From NCBI RefSeq assembly GCF_009380215.1, contig NZ_WHUG01000001.1:911669-975668 (forward strand): 64,000 nucleotides of DNA, in the 5' to 3' direction. Positions 19,517-30,615 of this stretch are shown piece after piece. The DNA is from Rugamonas aquatica (GTDB lineage Bacteria > Pseudomonadota > Gammaproteobacteria > Burkholderiales > Burkholderiaceae_D). How positions within the stretch are numbered: position 1 is the first letter of the stretch; the number at the start of each line of letters is the position of its first letter. The position numbers were made by a program, and so were the translations under genes. The notes under the pieces are model-generated. The model searched no databases, had not been told where the DNA came from, and saw only the letters and a list, made by a program, of their open reading frames with translations.

Positions 19517-20320
19517 ATGCTGCTGACCGTACAAGGCGTGGACGCCTACTGCTACACCGGCGGCAAGCCGTTCGACGCCGCCCTGCCAACCGTGGTCTTC
19601 ATCCACGGCGCGCAAAACGATCATTCGGTGTGGGCTTTACAGACCCGCTACTTCGCCCATCACGGCTACAGCGTGCTGGCGGTGGACCTGCCGGGCCATG
19701 GCCGCAGCAAGGGCGCGGCCAAGGCCGGCGTGCCCGAACTGGCGGACTGGCTGCTGCAAGTGCTGGACGCGGCGGGCGTGCAAAAGGCCGCGCTGTTCGG
19801 CCACAGCATGGGATCGTTGATCGCGCTGGAAGCGTCGCACAAGGCGCCGGCGCGCGTCACGCACCTGGGCATGGTCGGATCGACCTACCCGATGAAGGTA
19901 TCGGACGCGTTGCTGGAAACCTCGCGCACCGATGAGCAGAGCGCCATCGACATGGTCAACATCTGGTCGCACTCGACCATCGCGCAAAAGCCGTCGTGTC
20001 CGGGACCGGGCTTCAATACGATGGGAGGCGCGCGCCGGCTGATGCAGCGCATCTCGCAGATCAATCCGCAGCAGGTGTTCTACACCGACTTCACGGCCTG
20101 TAACGCCTACGCCAACGGCGAGGCGGCCGCGCAGGCGGTGCGCTGCCCTACCCTGTTCCTGTTCGGCGCGCGCGACATGATGACGCCGCCCAAGTCCACC
20201 AAACTGCTGACCTCCACCATCAGTCACGGCAAGGTGGTGACGGTGGACAGCGGCCACTCGCTGATGAGCGAGCAGCCGGATGCGGTGCTGGATGCGCTGT
20301 TCAGTTTTGCGGGAACTTGA
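19517..20320 (+). CDS. Alpha/beta hydrolase
   Basis: A 267-residue single-domain hydrolase. The oxyanion region is VVFIHGAQNDHSVW, the nucleophile elbow is FGHSMGS with Ser near residue 96, and the catalytic His is in VDSGHSLMSEQPD near the C-terminus, with Asp in FGARDMMTPP. It starts one base after metY. Substrate unknown; an esterase acting on homoserine esters or thioesters would be pure speculation. Its last 20 bases overlap the convergent HAF-repeat gene. Confidence 0.87.
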   Translation: MLLTVQGVDAYCYTGGKPFDAALPTVVFIHGAQNDHSVWALQTRYFAHHGYSVLAVDLPGHGRSKGAAKAGVPELADWLLQVLDAAGVQKAALFGHSMGSLIALEASHKAPARVTHLGMVGSTYPMKVSDALLETSRTDEQSAIDMVNIWSHSTIAQKPSCPGPGFNTMGGARRLMQRISQINPQQVFYTDFTACNAYANGEAAAQAVRCPTLFLFGARDMMTPPKSTKLLTSTISHGKVVTVDSGHSLMSEQPDAVLDALFSFAGT

Positions 20321-21437
20321 AGCGGATAATCCGGTTCGCGCCCTGCATCACGATGCCACGATAGCGGCGGCGGTAGATCACGATGCCGGCGGTGCCGGTC
20401 AACACGACCAGGATCAGCGACACCAGGTCGGTGCCGCCGTGGGTGACGACCGGGCGCTGAGACGAATGCATGGTCGACGCCTGGAACTTCTTGCCGACAT
20501 AGCGCGCACCGATCACCAGTTCCTCGGCGTTGATGTTATTGACGAGGTACAGCCCGAAACCGCCCGGATGCACGCTCATCTTGCCGTCACGGTAGACGAA
20601 GGAGCGGCGCTCGTCGCCGATACGGATGCTGCCCACTACATGGCCGGCGGCGTTGATGGAAGTGGCGAAGCTGTCGCCGTAGCCGATCAGCGCGCCGAGA
20701 TCGACCATCTTTTTACCGTCATGGACGAAGGCGTGCCAGCGGCGATCCGGCGTTTCCGAGGTGCCCACCACCACGCCGGAATCGTTGACCGCGGTGGCGC
20801 CGCTTGAGCGGCCGCCCAGCGTACCCAGGTCCTTCATGCCCTCGCCGGGCTTGTAGATAAAGGCGCGGCGATAGCCGTCCGACAGCGCCGCCGTGCCGAC
20901 GATCACGCCATCGGTGTTCACGCCGGCCGCGTAGCTGATGTTGCCGCCCAAGGTGCCCAGGTCGACCAGGGGACCGTCGCCATTGCGGCCGGTGGAGAAG
21001 GCGTGGAAGTAGCCATCGCTGGTATCGGCGTATCCGACCGCCTGGCCGGAACGGCTGATGCCCATGCCGTAGCTGCTGTTGCCGCCCAGCGTGCCGAGGT
21101 CGCGCATCGCCAGGCCGGCGCGGAAGACGAAAGCGCGCCAATGGTTGTCGCTGTCCTGGGCCGAGCCGACCACGTCGCCGCCGATGTTGATGCCGCGGGT
21201 GAAGCTATCGCTGCCGCCCAGGGTGCCCAGTTCGACCAGGCGTTTATCCCACAGCACCGCGCGCTGGCGGCCGCTGTCTTCCTCGATGATGCCGGCCACC
21301 TGGCCCGCCGCGTTGATGTCGACCGCGATGCTGGCCTCGTTGCCGCGCTCCCCCAAACCCGGCGGGTGCGGCTGCTGGGCCGACGACGCCATCCCTGCAA
21401 CTCCCAACAAGACCACCGCAATCGGCATTCTCAGCAT
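20301..21437 (-). CDS. HAF-repeat protein with C-terminal membrane anchor
   Basis: A 378-residue exported protein. Signal peptide MLRMPIAVVLLGVAGMASSA, then at least five extracellular-type HAF repeats of about 45 residues, each marked by LGTLGG(N/S/R) and a following VVG/AVG turn. A hydrophobic segment LVSLILVVLTGTAGIVIYRR lies near 340 with a basic tail. The start at 21437 has GGGGG 5 bases upstream. The function of HAF repeats is unknown; a beta-propeller-like surface module is plausible. The C-terminal anchor makes it a membrane-tethered, not freely secreted, example. Confidence 0.8.
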   Translation of the reverse strand: MLRMPIAVVLLGVAGMASSAQQPHPPGLGERGNEASIAVDINAAGQVAGIIEEDSGRQRAVLWDKRLVELGTLGGSDSFTRGINIGGDVVGSAQDSDNHWRAFVFRAGLAMRDLGTLGGNSSYGMGISRSGQAVGYADTSDGYFHAFSTGRNGDGPLVDLGTLGGNISYAAGVNTDGVIVGTAALSDGYRRAFIYKPGEGMKDLGTLGGRSSGATAVNDSGVVVGTSETPDRRWHAFVHDGKKMVDLGALIGYGDSFATSINAAGHVVGSIRIGDERRSFVYRDGKMSVHPGGFGLYLVNNINAEELVIGARYVGKKFQASTMHSSQRPVVTHGGTDLVSLILVVLTGTAGIVIYRRRYRGIVMQGANRIIRFKFPQN

Positions 21438-21612
21438 AACATCCCCCAAGTTGATTTTTATGAATGCCGATTCTATAACGACATTCGGACGGCGGGCAAC
21501 TGTAGCGGTAAATCGACTGATACAGCATCGGTCTGTGCCCCTGACCTTGTGCCTTGTGCCGGCCTCCCCGCCCTCCTAGACTGGCTCCATTCCCAAACTG
21601 TGAAGGCGCCGC

Positions 21613-22197
21613 ATGACCGAACTCCTGCCCTTGATAAGCTATTGCTTCGTGATGTCGGCCACGCCCGGTCCGAACAACGTCATGCTGGCCACCACCGGCG
21701 CCAATTTCGGCGGCCGCGGCGCGCTGCCGGTCGTGCTGGGCATCCAGGCCGGCATGTTCGTGCAGACCATGCTAATGTGCGTGGGGCTGGGCACCGTCTT
21801 CGTCACCTATCCAGTGGCGCATCAGGTGCTGCGTATCGCGGGATCGCTATACCTCGTTTTCCTGGCCTGGAAGCTCAGCGGCGCATCGATGAGCGCTGCG
21901 CAGGCGCCCAAGGCGGTCTCGTTTTTCCAGGCTACGGTATTCCAGGCGCTCAACCCCAAGAGCTGGGTCAAGGCCGTTACCGTGGCCTCGGTGTTCATGC
22001 CCGCCGGGCAGAATACAATCGCCGATGCGTTGCTGGTGTCGGCGATAGGCACCGCAGTCGGGGCGCCTTGCAATGCCATGTGGGCGCTGTTTGGCGTCTC
22101 GATCCGCCACCTGCTGAAAGACCCGCGCAAGCAGCGCATCTTCAATTTGACGATGGGCGCCATCCTGCTCGTACTGGCCGTGATGTTTTTACGCTAG
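21613..22197 (+). CDS. LysE/RhtB-family amino acid exporter
   Basis: A 194-residue, multi-span protein. The family opening is clear: LISYCFVMSATPGPNNVMLA near 7-26, followed by ANFGGRGALPVVLGIQAG. The C-terminal half has FFQATVFQALNPKSWVKAVT. It exports amino acids or derivatives by proton antiport (family knowledge). A MocR-type regulator starts 9 bases downstream on the same strand, suggesting regulated export of an amino compound sensed through PLP chemistry (inference). Substrate unknown. Confidence 0.9.
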   Translation: MTELLPLISYCFVMSATPGPNNVMLATTGANFGGRGALPVVLGIQAGMFVQTMLMCVGLGTVFVTYPVAHQVLRIAGSLYLVFLAWKLSGASMSAAQAPKAVSFFQATVFQALNPKSWVKAVTVASVFMPAGQNTIADALLVSAIGTAVGAPCNAMWALFGVSIRHLLKDPRKQRIFNLTMGAILLVLAVMFLR

Positions 22198-22206
22198 ACT
22201 CTCGCC

Positions 22207-23655
22207 ATGTTCGCCATCGACCGCTCCTCCCCCATCGCCCTGTCCAAACAGATTGAGGCGCAACTGCGCCACATGGTCGAAAGCCGCGCGCTGCCTGGCG
22301 GCGCCAAGCTGATGTCGATACGCCAGTTGGCCACCCAGCTGGCCGTCAGCACGAATACGGTGGTGGTGGCTTATGACAGGCTGGTCGCCGCAGGCGTCAT
22401 CGATTCGCACGGCACGGCGGGCTTCTTTGTGTGCGCGCCCAATGACGCGGGCAAGTCGATTCCCGATGAAGTCGCACTAGAAGCTGGCGTGGAACAGGAG
22501 CCGGTCTGGCTGGCGCAGCAGGCCAACGATCAACGCGCCGGCATCCTGCTGGCCAGCAGCGGCGCCTTGCCGCCAACCTGGCTGCAAGACGCCGTGCCGG
22601 CCAGCGCCGTGCAAAAGGCCTTGACGCGCAGCGCCGCAGGCATGGCCTCGCGCTGCCCACCGCAAGGGCTACCGGAACTGCGCGAGCATATCGCCTTGCT
22701 ATTGCGCGGCATCGGCATCGCCGCCGACGCCGGCCACATACTCACCAACCTGGGCGGCACCCATGCCATCGACCTGATTTGCCGCAGCTTTCTGCAACCC
22801 GGCGACACCGTGCTGGTGGAAGATCCCGGCTACTTCCTGATGTTTGGCCGCTTGCGCCAGGATGGCATACGCCTGGTGCCGGTCAAGCGCGGCCCCGATG
22901 GCCTCGACCTCGATGCGTTGGAAGCCGCCTGCCGCGAACACCGTCCACGCCTGCTGTTCGTGCAAACTGCCCTGCACAACCCGACTGGCTGGAGCAGCAG
23001 CGCCGCCAATTTGCACAAGGTCTTGATACTGGCGCAGCAGCATGGCTTCCTGATCGCCGAAGACGACGTGCACGGCCACTTCCAGCAAAGCCACAGCACG
23101 CGGCTGGCATCGCTGGCAGGGTTGGACGGCGTGATTTACTACTCCAGTTTTTGCAAGGCGCTCAGTCCTGCCTTGCGGATGGGCTATCTCGCCGCCGCCC
23201 CGGCCCTGCTCAAGGTGCTGATGCGGACCAAGATCCACTCCATCATGACGATGCCGGCGCTGAACGAGTATGTGCTGCTTGAAGTACTCAAAGCCGGCAA
23301 CCTGCGCAAGCACCTGGACCGCATGCAACGCAAGATCATGGCGGCCCGCAACGCCAGCACGCAGCAACTGAGCGCGGCAGGCGTGCTGTTCGAGCAGCCC
23401 GGCGATGCGGGCATCTTCTTGTGGGGCACCATGCCGGAAGGCCTGGACGTGGACCTGCTGGTGCAGGACGCCTACCGCAACAACATCCTGCTGATGCGGG
23501 GCGCCGCCTTCTCGGCCAACGACACGCCCGACCAGCATATCCGCTTCAATGTCGCGTTCAGCCAGCATCCGCGCCTGAGCACCTATCTGCAAGAGCGGCT
23601 GCAAGCCGTGGCGGGAGCACGCTCAAGCCTGGCGCGCGCCAGCAGCGCGGCCTGA
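22207..23655 (+). CDS. MocR/PdxR-type GntR regulator with aminotransferase domain
   Basis: A 482-residue fusion. GntR winged helix about 1-75: ALSKQIEAQLRHMVESRALP, then LMSIRQLATQLAVSTNTVVV. Fold-type I aminotransferase domain about 110-470, with VEDPGYFLMFGRL and the PLP lysine in YYSSFCKALSPALRMGYL. MocR proteins use PLP and an amine as effector to control nearby genes (known). It is transcribed with the LysE exporter. GTG/ATG ambiguity is absent: ATG 22207 gives the standard domain start. Confidence 0.9.
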   Translation: MFAIDRSSPIALSKQIEAQLRHMVESRALPGGAKLMSIRQLATQLAVSTNTVVVAYDRLVAAGVIDSHGTAGFFVCAPNDAGKSIPDEVALEAGVEQEPVWLAQQANDQRAGILLASSGALPPTWLQDAVPASAVQKALTRSAAGMASRCPPQGLPELREHIALLLRGIGIAADAGHILTNLGGTHAIDLICRSFLQPGDTVLVEDPGYFLMFGRLRQDGIRLVPVKRGPDGLDLDALEAACREHRPRLLFVQTALHNPTGWSSSAANLHKVLILAQQHGFLIAEDDVHGHFQQSHSTRLASLAGLDGVIYYSSFCKALSPALRMGYLAAAPALLKVLMRTKIHSIMTMPALNEYVLLEVLKAGNLRKHLDRMQRKIMAARNASTQQLSAAGVLFEQPGDAGIFLWGTMPEGLDVDLLVQDAYRNNILLMRGAAFSANDTPDQHIRFNVAFSQHPRLSTYLQERLQAVAGARSSLARASSAA

Positions 23656-23677
23656 CTGAGCGTTTTTAACTTGGCGC

Positions 23678-25730
<2,053 letters not shown>

Positions 25731-25740
25731 ACAGGGACGC

Positions 25741-26151
25741 ATGATGGAAAACACGATGCAAAAGTATTGTCACTGGGGCGCCATCGGCAGCCTGGTGACG
25801 CTGATTATCTGGTGCGTGCTGTGGGAGATGGTGCTGGCGCCACTGCATCCGGGCGGCTCGTGGCTAGTGCTGAAGGCCGCGCCGCTGCTGCTGCCGCTAT
25901 ACGGCGTATGGAAGCGCGACATCTACACCCTGCAGTGGACCTCGATGATGATACTGCTGTACTTCACCGAAGGCGTGGTGCGCGGCTGGAGCGACAAGGG
26001 CAGCCTGTCCGCATGGCTGGGCTGGGGCGAGGCACTGATCGTCTGCGTCTACTTCGTGTGCGCCGTCATGTATCTGCGCCCCTATAAAAAGGCGGCCAAG
26101 AAGCTGGCCAAGGAATTGCTGGACAAGGTCAAGGTCAACACCGTCAAATGA
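25741..26151 (+). CDS. DUF2069 membrane protein
   Basis: A 136-residue protein with four predicted membrane spans (LVTLIIWCVLWEMVL, LVLKAAPLLLPLYGVW, SMMILLYFTEGVVRG, EALIVCVYFVCAVMYL) and a Lys-rich cytosolic tail. This matches DUF2069 proteins, which are often found beside WrbA; function unknown. AGGGA lies upstream of two adjacent ATGs (25741 and 25744). The stop overlaps the start of the next gene by ATGA. Confidence 0.82.
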   Translation: MMENTMQKYCHWGAIGSLVTLIIWCVLWEMVLAPLHPGGSWLVLKAAPLLLPLYGVWKRDIYTLQWTSMMILLYFTEGVVRGWSDKGSLSAWLGWGEALIVCVYFVCAVMYLRPYKKAAKKLAKELLDKVKVNTVK

Positions 26152-27554
26152 CAGACTTCCTCACCCACTGCCGCTCCGTGGTGGGCGATGCCTTTGTATT
26201 CGATGCGCCTGCGGACATGGCGCCCTTCCTTACCGACTGGCGCGGCCGTTTCACCGGCAAGGCCCTGGCGGTGCTGCGACCGGCGACGGTGGAACAGGTG
26301 GCGGCGCTGGTGCGGGCTTGCGCGCAATGGCGCGTGGCGCTGGTGCCGCAGGGCGGTAACACCGGCCTGGTGCTGGGCAGCGTGCCCGATGCCGGCGGTG
26401 GCGCGGTGGTGCTGTCGCTGACGCGGCTGAACGCCATCCGTCAGGTCGATCCCATCAACCGCACCATGACCGTGGACGCCGGCTGCATCCTCCAGCAAGT
26501 GCAAGAAGCCGCTGCCGCTGAAGGCTGCCTGTTTCCGCTGTCGCTGGCGGCGGAAGGCAGCTGCACCATCGGCGGCAACCTGTCCACCAATGCCGGCGGC
26601 ACGGCGGTTCTCCGCTACGGCAATACGCGTGAACTGTGCCTCGGGCTGGAGGTCGTCACGCCGCAAGGCGAGATCTGGAGCGGCTTGCGCGGCCTGCGCA
26701 AGGACAATACCGGCTACGACCTGCGCGATCTGTTCATCGGCGCGGAAGGCACGCTGGGCGTCATCACCGGCGCGGTGCTCAAGCTTTATCCGCAACCCAA
26801 GGCCAGCATCACCGCACTGGCCGCACTGCCCTCGCCCACGCACGCGCTCCAGCTTCTGAACCTGATGCAGGACCATTGCGGCTCCAGCCTCACCGGCTTC
26901 GAACTGATGTCGAACTACTGCCTGAACCTGGTGGCGCAGCAGTTCCCGTCACTGCCCAAGCCGTTCGCCGCGCAGCATCCGCAGTACGTGCTGATGGAGC
27001 TGTCGAGCAGCGAATCGGAGCAGCACGCCGTCGGCCTGCTAGAAAACGCCATCGGCGCGGCGCTGGACCGGGACATCGTCAGCGATGCAGTGGTGGCGGC
27101 TTCGGTGGCGCAATCGGCCGGGCTGTGGCAGTTGCGCGAACACATCCCGCTGGCGCAAGCCAAAGCCGGCAAGAACATCAAGCACGATATCTCGCTGCCG
27201 GTATCGCGCATCGCCGACTTCATCGCCGCCACCGGTCCCTTGCTGGAGGCGGCCTTCCCCGGCTGCCAGCTGGTGTGCTTCGGCCATCTGGGCGACGGCA
27301 ACCTGCACTACAACGTGGCGCCGCCGGACGGCATCTCCAATGAAGACTTCCTGCGCAATCAGGACAAGGTCAATCGCGTGGTGCACGACAGCGTGGTCGG
27401 CTTCGGCGGGTCGATTTCGGCGGAACACGGCATCGGCGCGCTGAAGCGCGAGGAACTGGCCCATTACAAATCGCCGGTGGAACTGAACATGATGCGGGCC
27501 ATCAAAGCGGCGCTGGACCCGCTGGGTATCATGAATCCCGGGAAAATTCTGTGA
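26148..27554 (+). CDS. FAD-linked D-2-hydroxyacid dehydrogenase (GlcD/D2HGDH family)
   Basis: A 468-residue flavoenzyme. FAD-binding PCMH domain about 38-220: PQGGNTGLVLGSVPDAGGGA, then NLSTNAGGTAVLRYGNTREL and FIGAEGTLGVITGAVLKLYP. C-terminal FAD-oxidase domain ends with GHLGDGNLHYNVAPP, SAEHGIGALKREEL and LDPLGIMNPGKIL, including metal-binding histidines. D-2-hydroxyglutarate or D-lactate is the likely substrate; electrons would go to an acceptor such as ETF or quinone (family knowledge). It overlaps its upstream neighbour by 4 bases. Confidence 0.9.
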   Translation: MTDFLTHCRSVVGDAFVFDAPADMAPFLTDWRGRFTGKALAVLRPATVEQVAALVRACAQWRVALVPQGGNTGLVLGSVPDAGGGAVVLSLTRLNAIRQVDPINRTMTVDAGCILQQVQEAAAAEGCLFPLSLAAEGSCTIGGNLSTNAGGTAVLRYGNTRELCLGLEVVTPQGEIWSGLRGLRKDNTGYDLRDLFIGAEGTLGVITGAVLKLYPQPKASITALAALPSPTHALQLLNLMQDHCGSSLTGFELMSNYCLNLVAQQFPSLPKPFAAQHPQYVLMELSSSESEQHAVGLLENAIGAALDRDIVSDAVVAASVAQSAGLWQLREHIPLAQAKAGKNIKHDISLPVSRIADFIAATGPLLEAAFPGCQLVCFGHLGDGNLHYNVAPPDGISNEDFLRNQDKVNRVVHDSVVGFGGSISAEHGIGALKREELAHYKSPVELNMMRAIKAALDPLGIMNPGKIL

Positions 27555-27565
27555 ACGGGGTTGTT

Positions 27566-28021
27566 ATGCCTATCAGTCTTCGCGCCCCTTGCGCGGTCGT
27601 GCTTTGTGCGGCAACGCTGGCGATGCAGGCCTCACGCGCCCAAACCGTCTACAAATGCACGGTCGACGGCAAGGTCAGTTTTAGCGACATGCCCTGTCCC
27701 GCCGGCGCGGCCTCCGCGACGACGCTGGCGGTGCCGGCCGCGCCGGCTGCCGATCCAGCCGCCGCCAGCGATCTGGCGCGGCAGCGCAAGGAAGCGGCAA
27801 AGCTGGAAAAGGCCCGTCATCAACGCGAAGACCAGGACGCCCGCGCCGCCGACAAGGCCGCGCAGGCCGCAGCCGTACAGCGCAAGAAGTGCGGCAAGCT
27901 CAAACTGAACAAGCAATGGGCCGATGAAGACGTGCGGCGCGCCTCCGTCCCCAAGCTCGATAATGCCAAGCTCCGCGCCAAGCGCGCCGGTGAAGCCCTG
28001 GCACTGGAGTGCCCACAGTAA
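27566..28021 (+). CDS. DUF4124 exported protein
   Basis: A 151-residue periplasmic protein. Signal peptide MPISLRAPCAVVLCAATLAM followed by QASRAQ. The DUF4124 motif TVYKCTVDGKVSFSDMPCPA follows directly, then an Ala/Lys/Arg-rich helical, probably coiled-coil stretch and a Cys near the end. ATG 27566 is preferred over the overlapping GTG at 27551 because it gives a clean signal peptide. Function unknown. It sits where an ABC ATPase would be expected in front of the FtsX/AttH genes. Confidence 0.82.
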   Translation: MPISLRAPCAVVLCAATLAMQASRAQTVYKCTVDGKVSFSDMPCPAGAASATTLAVPAAPAADPAAASDLARQRKEAAKLEKARHQREDQDARAADKAAQAAAVQRKKCGKLKLNKQWADEDVRRASVPKLDNAKLRAKRAGEALALECPQ

Positions 28022-30615
28022 TGCCTGAATCGATACCGGAATCCACTCGCAGCGCCGCTATGGGCCGCCTGTCGCGCTGGCTGCTGCTGGGCGAATGGCG
28101 CGCGCACCCGCTGCGGGCGCTGGTGGCGATAGCGGCGATCGCCGTCGGCATCTCGCTGGGCTTCGCCATCCACCTGATCAACGCCGCCGCGTTTAACGAA
28201 TTCTCGTCGGCCATCAAGGGCCTGTCCGGCGTGGCCGACATCCAGGTACGCGGTACCGAACCGTTCTTCGACGAAGCCGTCTACCCGATGCTGGCGCAGC
28301 GCCAGGGCGTGGCGGTGGCCTCGCCGGTGCTGGAGTTCGACGCCTCTGTGCCCGGCGAAACGACGGCGCTGAAAATCCTCGGCATCGACGCCTTCCGCGC
28401 CAGCTTCATCTCGTCCGACCTGGTCGGCGCCCCGTCCGAAGACCATGTGACCGATACGCTGGCAGATGATGCCCTGTTCCTCTCGCCCGCAGCCCAGCAA
28501 TGGCTCAAGCTGGCCGACGGCGGACAACTGAAGCTGCAAGTCGGCGTCGGCGAACTGAAACTGCGCGTGGCCGGTTCGCTGCAACGCGCCCGCGCCGGAC
28601 AGCGCATCGGCGTGATGGACCTCGGCGCCGCACAGTGGCGCTTCGAAAAGCTCGGCCAGTTATCCCGCATCGACCTCAAGCTGCGCGATGGCGTCAACCG
28701 CGACACCTTCAAGGCGGAGCTGGAGCAGCACCTGCAGCACGATTATCCGGGCCGCTTCCGCGTCAACCAGCCCAACGACGAAGAACAGAACAGCCGCAAC
28801 GAAGGCATGAGCCGCGCCTACCGCGTCAACCTGACCGTACTGGCGCTGGTCGCGCTGTTCACCGGCGCCTTCCTCGTGTTCTCCACGCAGGCGCTGTCGG
28901 TGATACGCCGCCGCAGCCAGTTCGCGCTGCTGCGCGTACTGGGCATGGACCGCAAGCACCTGCTGCGCCAGATCCTGATCGAAGGACTGAGCCTGGGCAT
29001 CGCCGGTTCCGTCATCGGCATCGCCGCCGGCTACGGCATGGCGGCGGCAGCCCTGCACTTCATGGGCGCCGACCTCGGCGCAGGCTTCTTCTCCGGCGTG
29101 CGACCGCAGGTGCAGTTCACGCCTGTCGCCGCTGTCGTCTACTTTACGCTGGGCGTGGTCGTGGCCCTGCTGGGATGCGCCGCGCCGGCGCTGGATGCGG
29201 CCCGCGCCAAGCCTGCGGTCGCGCTCAAATCCGGCACCGAGGAAGCGGCGATGTCGCGGCTGTCCCGCGCCTGGCCGGCGCTGGCCTGCATCGCGCTGGC
29301 GGCACTACTATCGCAAGCGCCGCCGGTGTTCGAGCTGCCGCTGTTCGGCTATCTGTCGATTGCCCTGCTGCTGGTCGGCGCCATCGCCCTGATGCCGCGC
29401 CTGGCCGCCATCGTGTTCCGCCTCACGCATCGGCGCTGGAGCGCCGCCACCGCCCACAAGCCCGGCGCCTCGCCGGTGGTCACGCTGACACTGTCGCGGC
29501 TCGCCAACGCCTCCAGCCAGGCCGGCATCGCGCTGGGCGGCGTGCTGTCCAGCTTTAGTTTGATGGTGGCGATGGCGATCATGGTCTCCAGCTTCCGCGT
29601 GTCGCTCGACGACTGGTTGCAGCACATCCTGCCGGCAGATATCTACGTCAGCGTGGCCAGCGCCGGCACCACGGCAGGCCTGCGACCGCAGGAGCAGGCC
29701 GCCATCGTCGCCCTGCCCGGCGTCGCCAAGGCTGATTTCCTGCGCGTGCGCGCCGTTTCGCTGACCTCGGCCCGGCCGCCGGTCGCTCTCATGGCGCGCA
29801 ATCTCGACGTCGCCGATCCCGGCGCAGCGCTGGCCATCGTCGGCACCACCCAGGCGCCTGGGCCTGGCGCACCGCCGCCGGTGTGGGTGTCCGAAGCCAT
29901 GGTCGATTTGTACGGTACGCATGTAGGCCAGCGCATCGAACTGCCGCTCAACGGCAAGCTGCATGCGTTCCAGGTGGCCGGCGTGTGGCGCGATTATGCC
30001 CGCCCTACCGGCTCGGTCCAGATACGGCTGGACGACTACCGCGCCATCACCGGCGACATGGAAGCCAGCAACGTCGCGCTATGGCTCAAGCCCGGCGCCA
30101 AGGCCACCGACACGGACAAGGCACTGAAGCAGCTGCCGTTCGGCGCCGCGCTGACGACCACCGCGCCCACCGAAATCCGCGAGATGAGCATGAAGGTCTT
30201 CGACCGCAGCTTCGCCATCACCTATCTGCTGGAGGCGATCGCCATCGTCATCGGCTTGTTCGGCGTGGCCGCGACCTTCTCGGCGCAGACGCTGGCGCGG
30301 GCCAAGGAGTTCGGCATGCTGCGCCACGTCGGCGTCACGCGCCGCCAGGTGCTGTCGATACTGGCTATCGAAGGCGGCGCGCTGACGGGCCTCGGCATCG
30401 TCACCGGCTTCGTGCTGGGTTGGATCATCAGCCTGATACTGGTGTTTGTCGTCAATCCGCAGTCCTTCCACTGGTCCATGCAACTGCACCTGCCGTGGCC
30501 TCTGCTGGCCACCGTGGCGGGACTGCTGCTGGCCGCCGCTGCGCTCACCGCGCTGCTGGCTGGCCGCCAATCGCTGTCGGGCGGGCCGATACGTGCAGTC
30601 AGGGAGGACTGGTGA
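28021..30615 (+). CDS. FtsX-family ABC permease (no cognate ATPase nearby)
   Basis: An 864-residue protein with two FtsX-type modules. Each has a large extracytoplasmic domain followed by three membrane spans: VNLTVLALVALFTGAFLVF near 275 and AITYLLEAIAIVIGLFGVA near 740, with a first span RALVAIAAIAVGISLGFAIH. It resembles the LolC/YbbP/AttFG group that moves lipids or acts as a mechanotransmitter with a separate ATPase. Start ATG 28021 overlaps the DUF4124 stop (TAATG). It ends one base into the AttH-like gene. No ATPase gene is present in this operon. Confidence 0.88.
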   Translation: MPESIPESTRSAAMGRLSRWLLLGEWRAHPLRALVAIAAIAVGISLGFAIHLINAAAFNEFSSAIKGLSGVADIQVRGTEPFFDEAVYPMLAQRQGVAVASPVLEFDASVPGETTALKILGIDAFRASFISSDLVGAPSEDHVTDTLADDALFLSPAAQQWLKLADGGQLKLQVGVGELKLRVAGSLQRARAGQRIGVMDLGAAQWRFEKLGQLSRIDLKLRDGVNRDTFKAELEQHLQHDYPGRFRVNQPNDEEQNSRNEGMSRAYRVNLTVLALVALFTGAFLVFSTQALSVIRRRSQFALLRVLGMDRKHLLRQILIEGLSLGIAGSVIGIAAGYGMAAAALHFMGADLGAGFFSGVRPQVQFTPVAAVVYFTLGVVVALLGCAAPALDAARAKPAVALKSGTEEAAMSRLSRAWPALACIALAALLSQAPPVFELPLFGYLSIALLLVGAIALMPRLAAIVFRLTHRRWSAATAHKPGASPVVTLTLSRLANASSQAGIALGGVLSSFSLMVAMAIMVSSFRVSLDDWLQHILPADIYVSVASAGTTAGLRPQEQAAIVALPGVAKADFLRVRAVSLTSARPPVALMARNLDVADPGAALAIVGTTQAPGPGAPPPVWVSEAMVDLYGTHVGQRIELPLNGKLHAFQVAGVWRDYARPTGSVQIRLDDYRAITGDMEASNVALWLKPGAKATDTDKALKQLPFGAALTTTAPTEIREMSMKVFDRSFAITYLLEAIAIVIGLFGVAATFSAQTLARAKEFGMLRHVGVTRRQVLSILAIEGGALTGLGIVTGFVLGWIISLILVFVVNPQSFHWSMQLHLPWPLLATVAGLLLAAAALTALLAGRQSLSGGPIRAVREDW

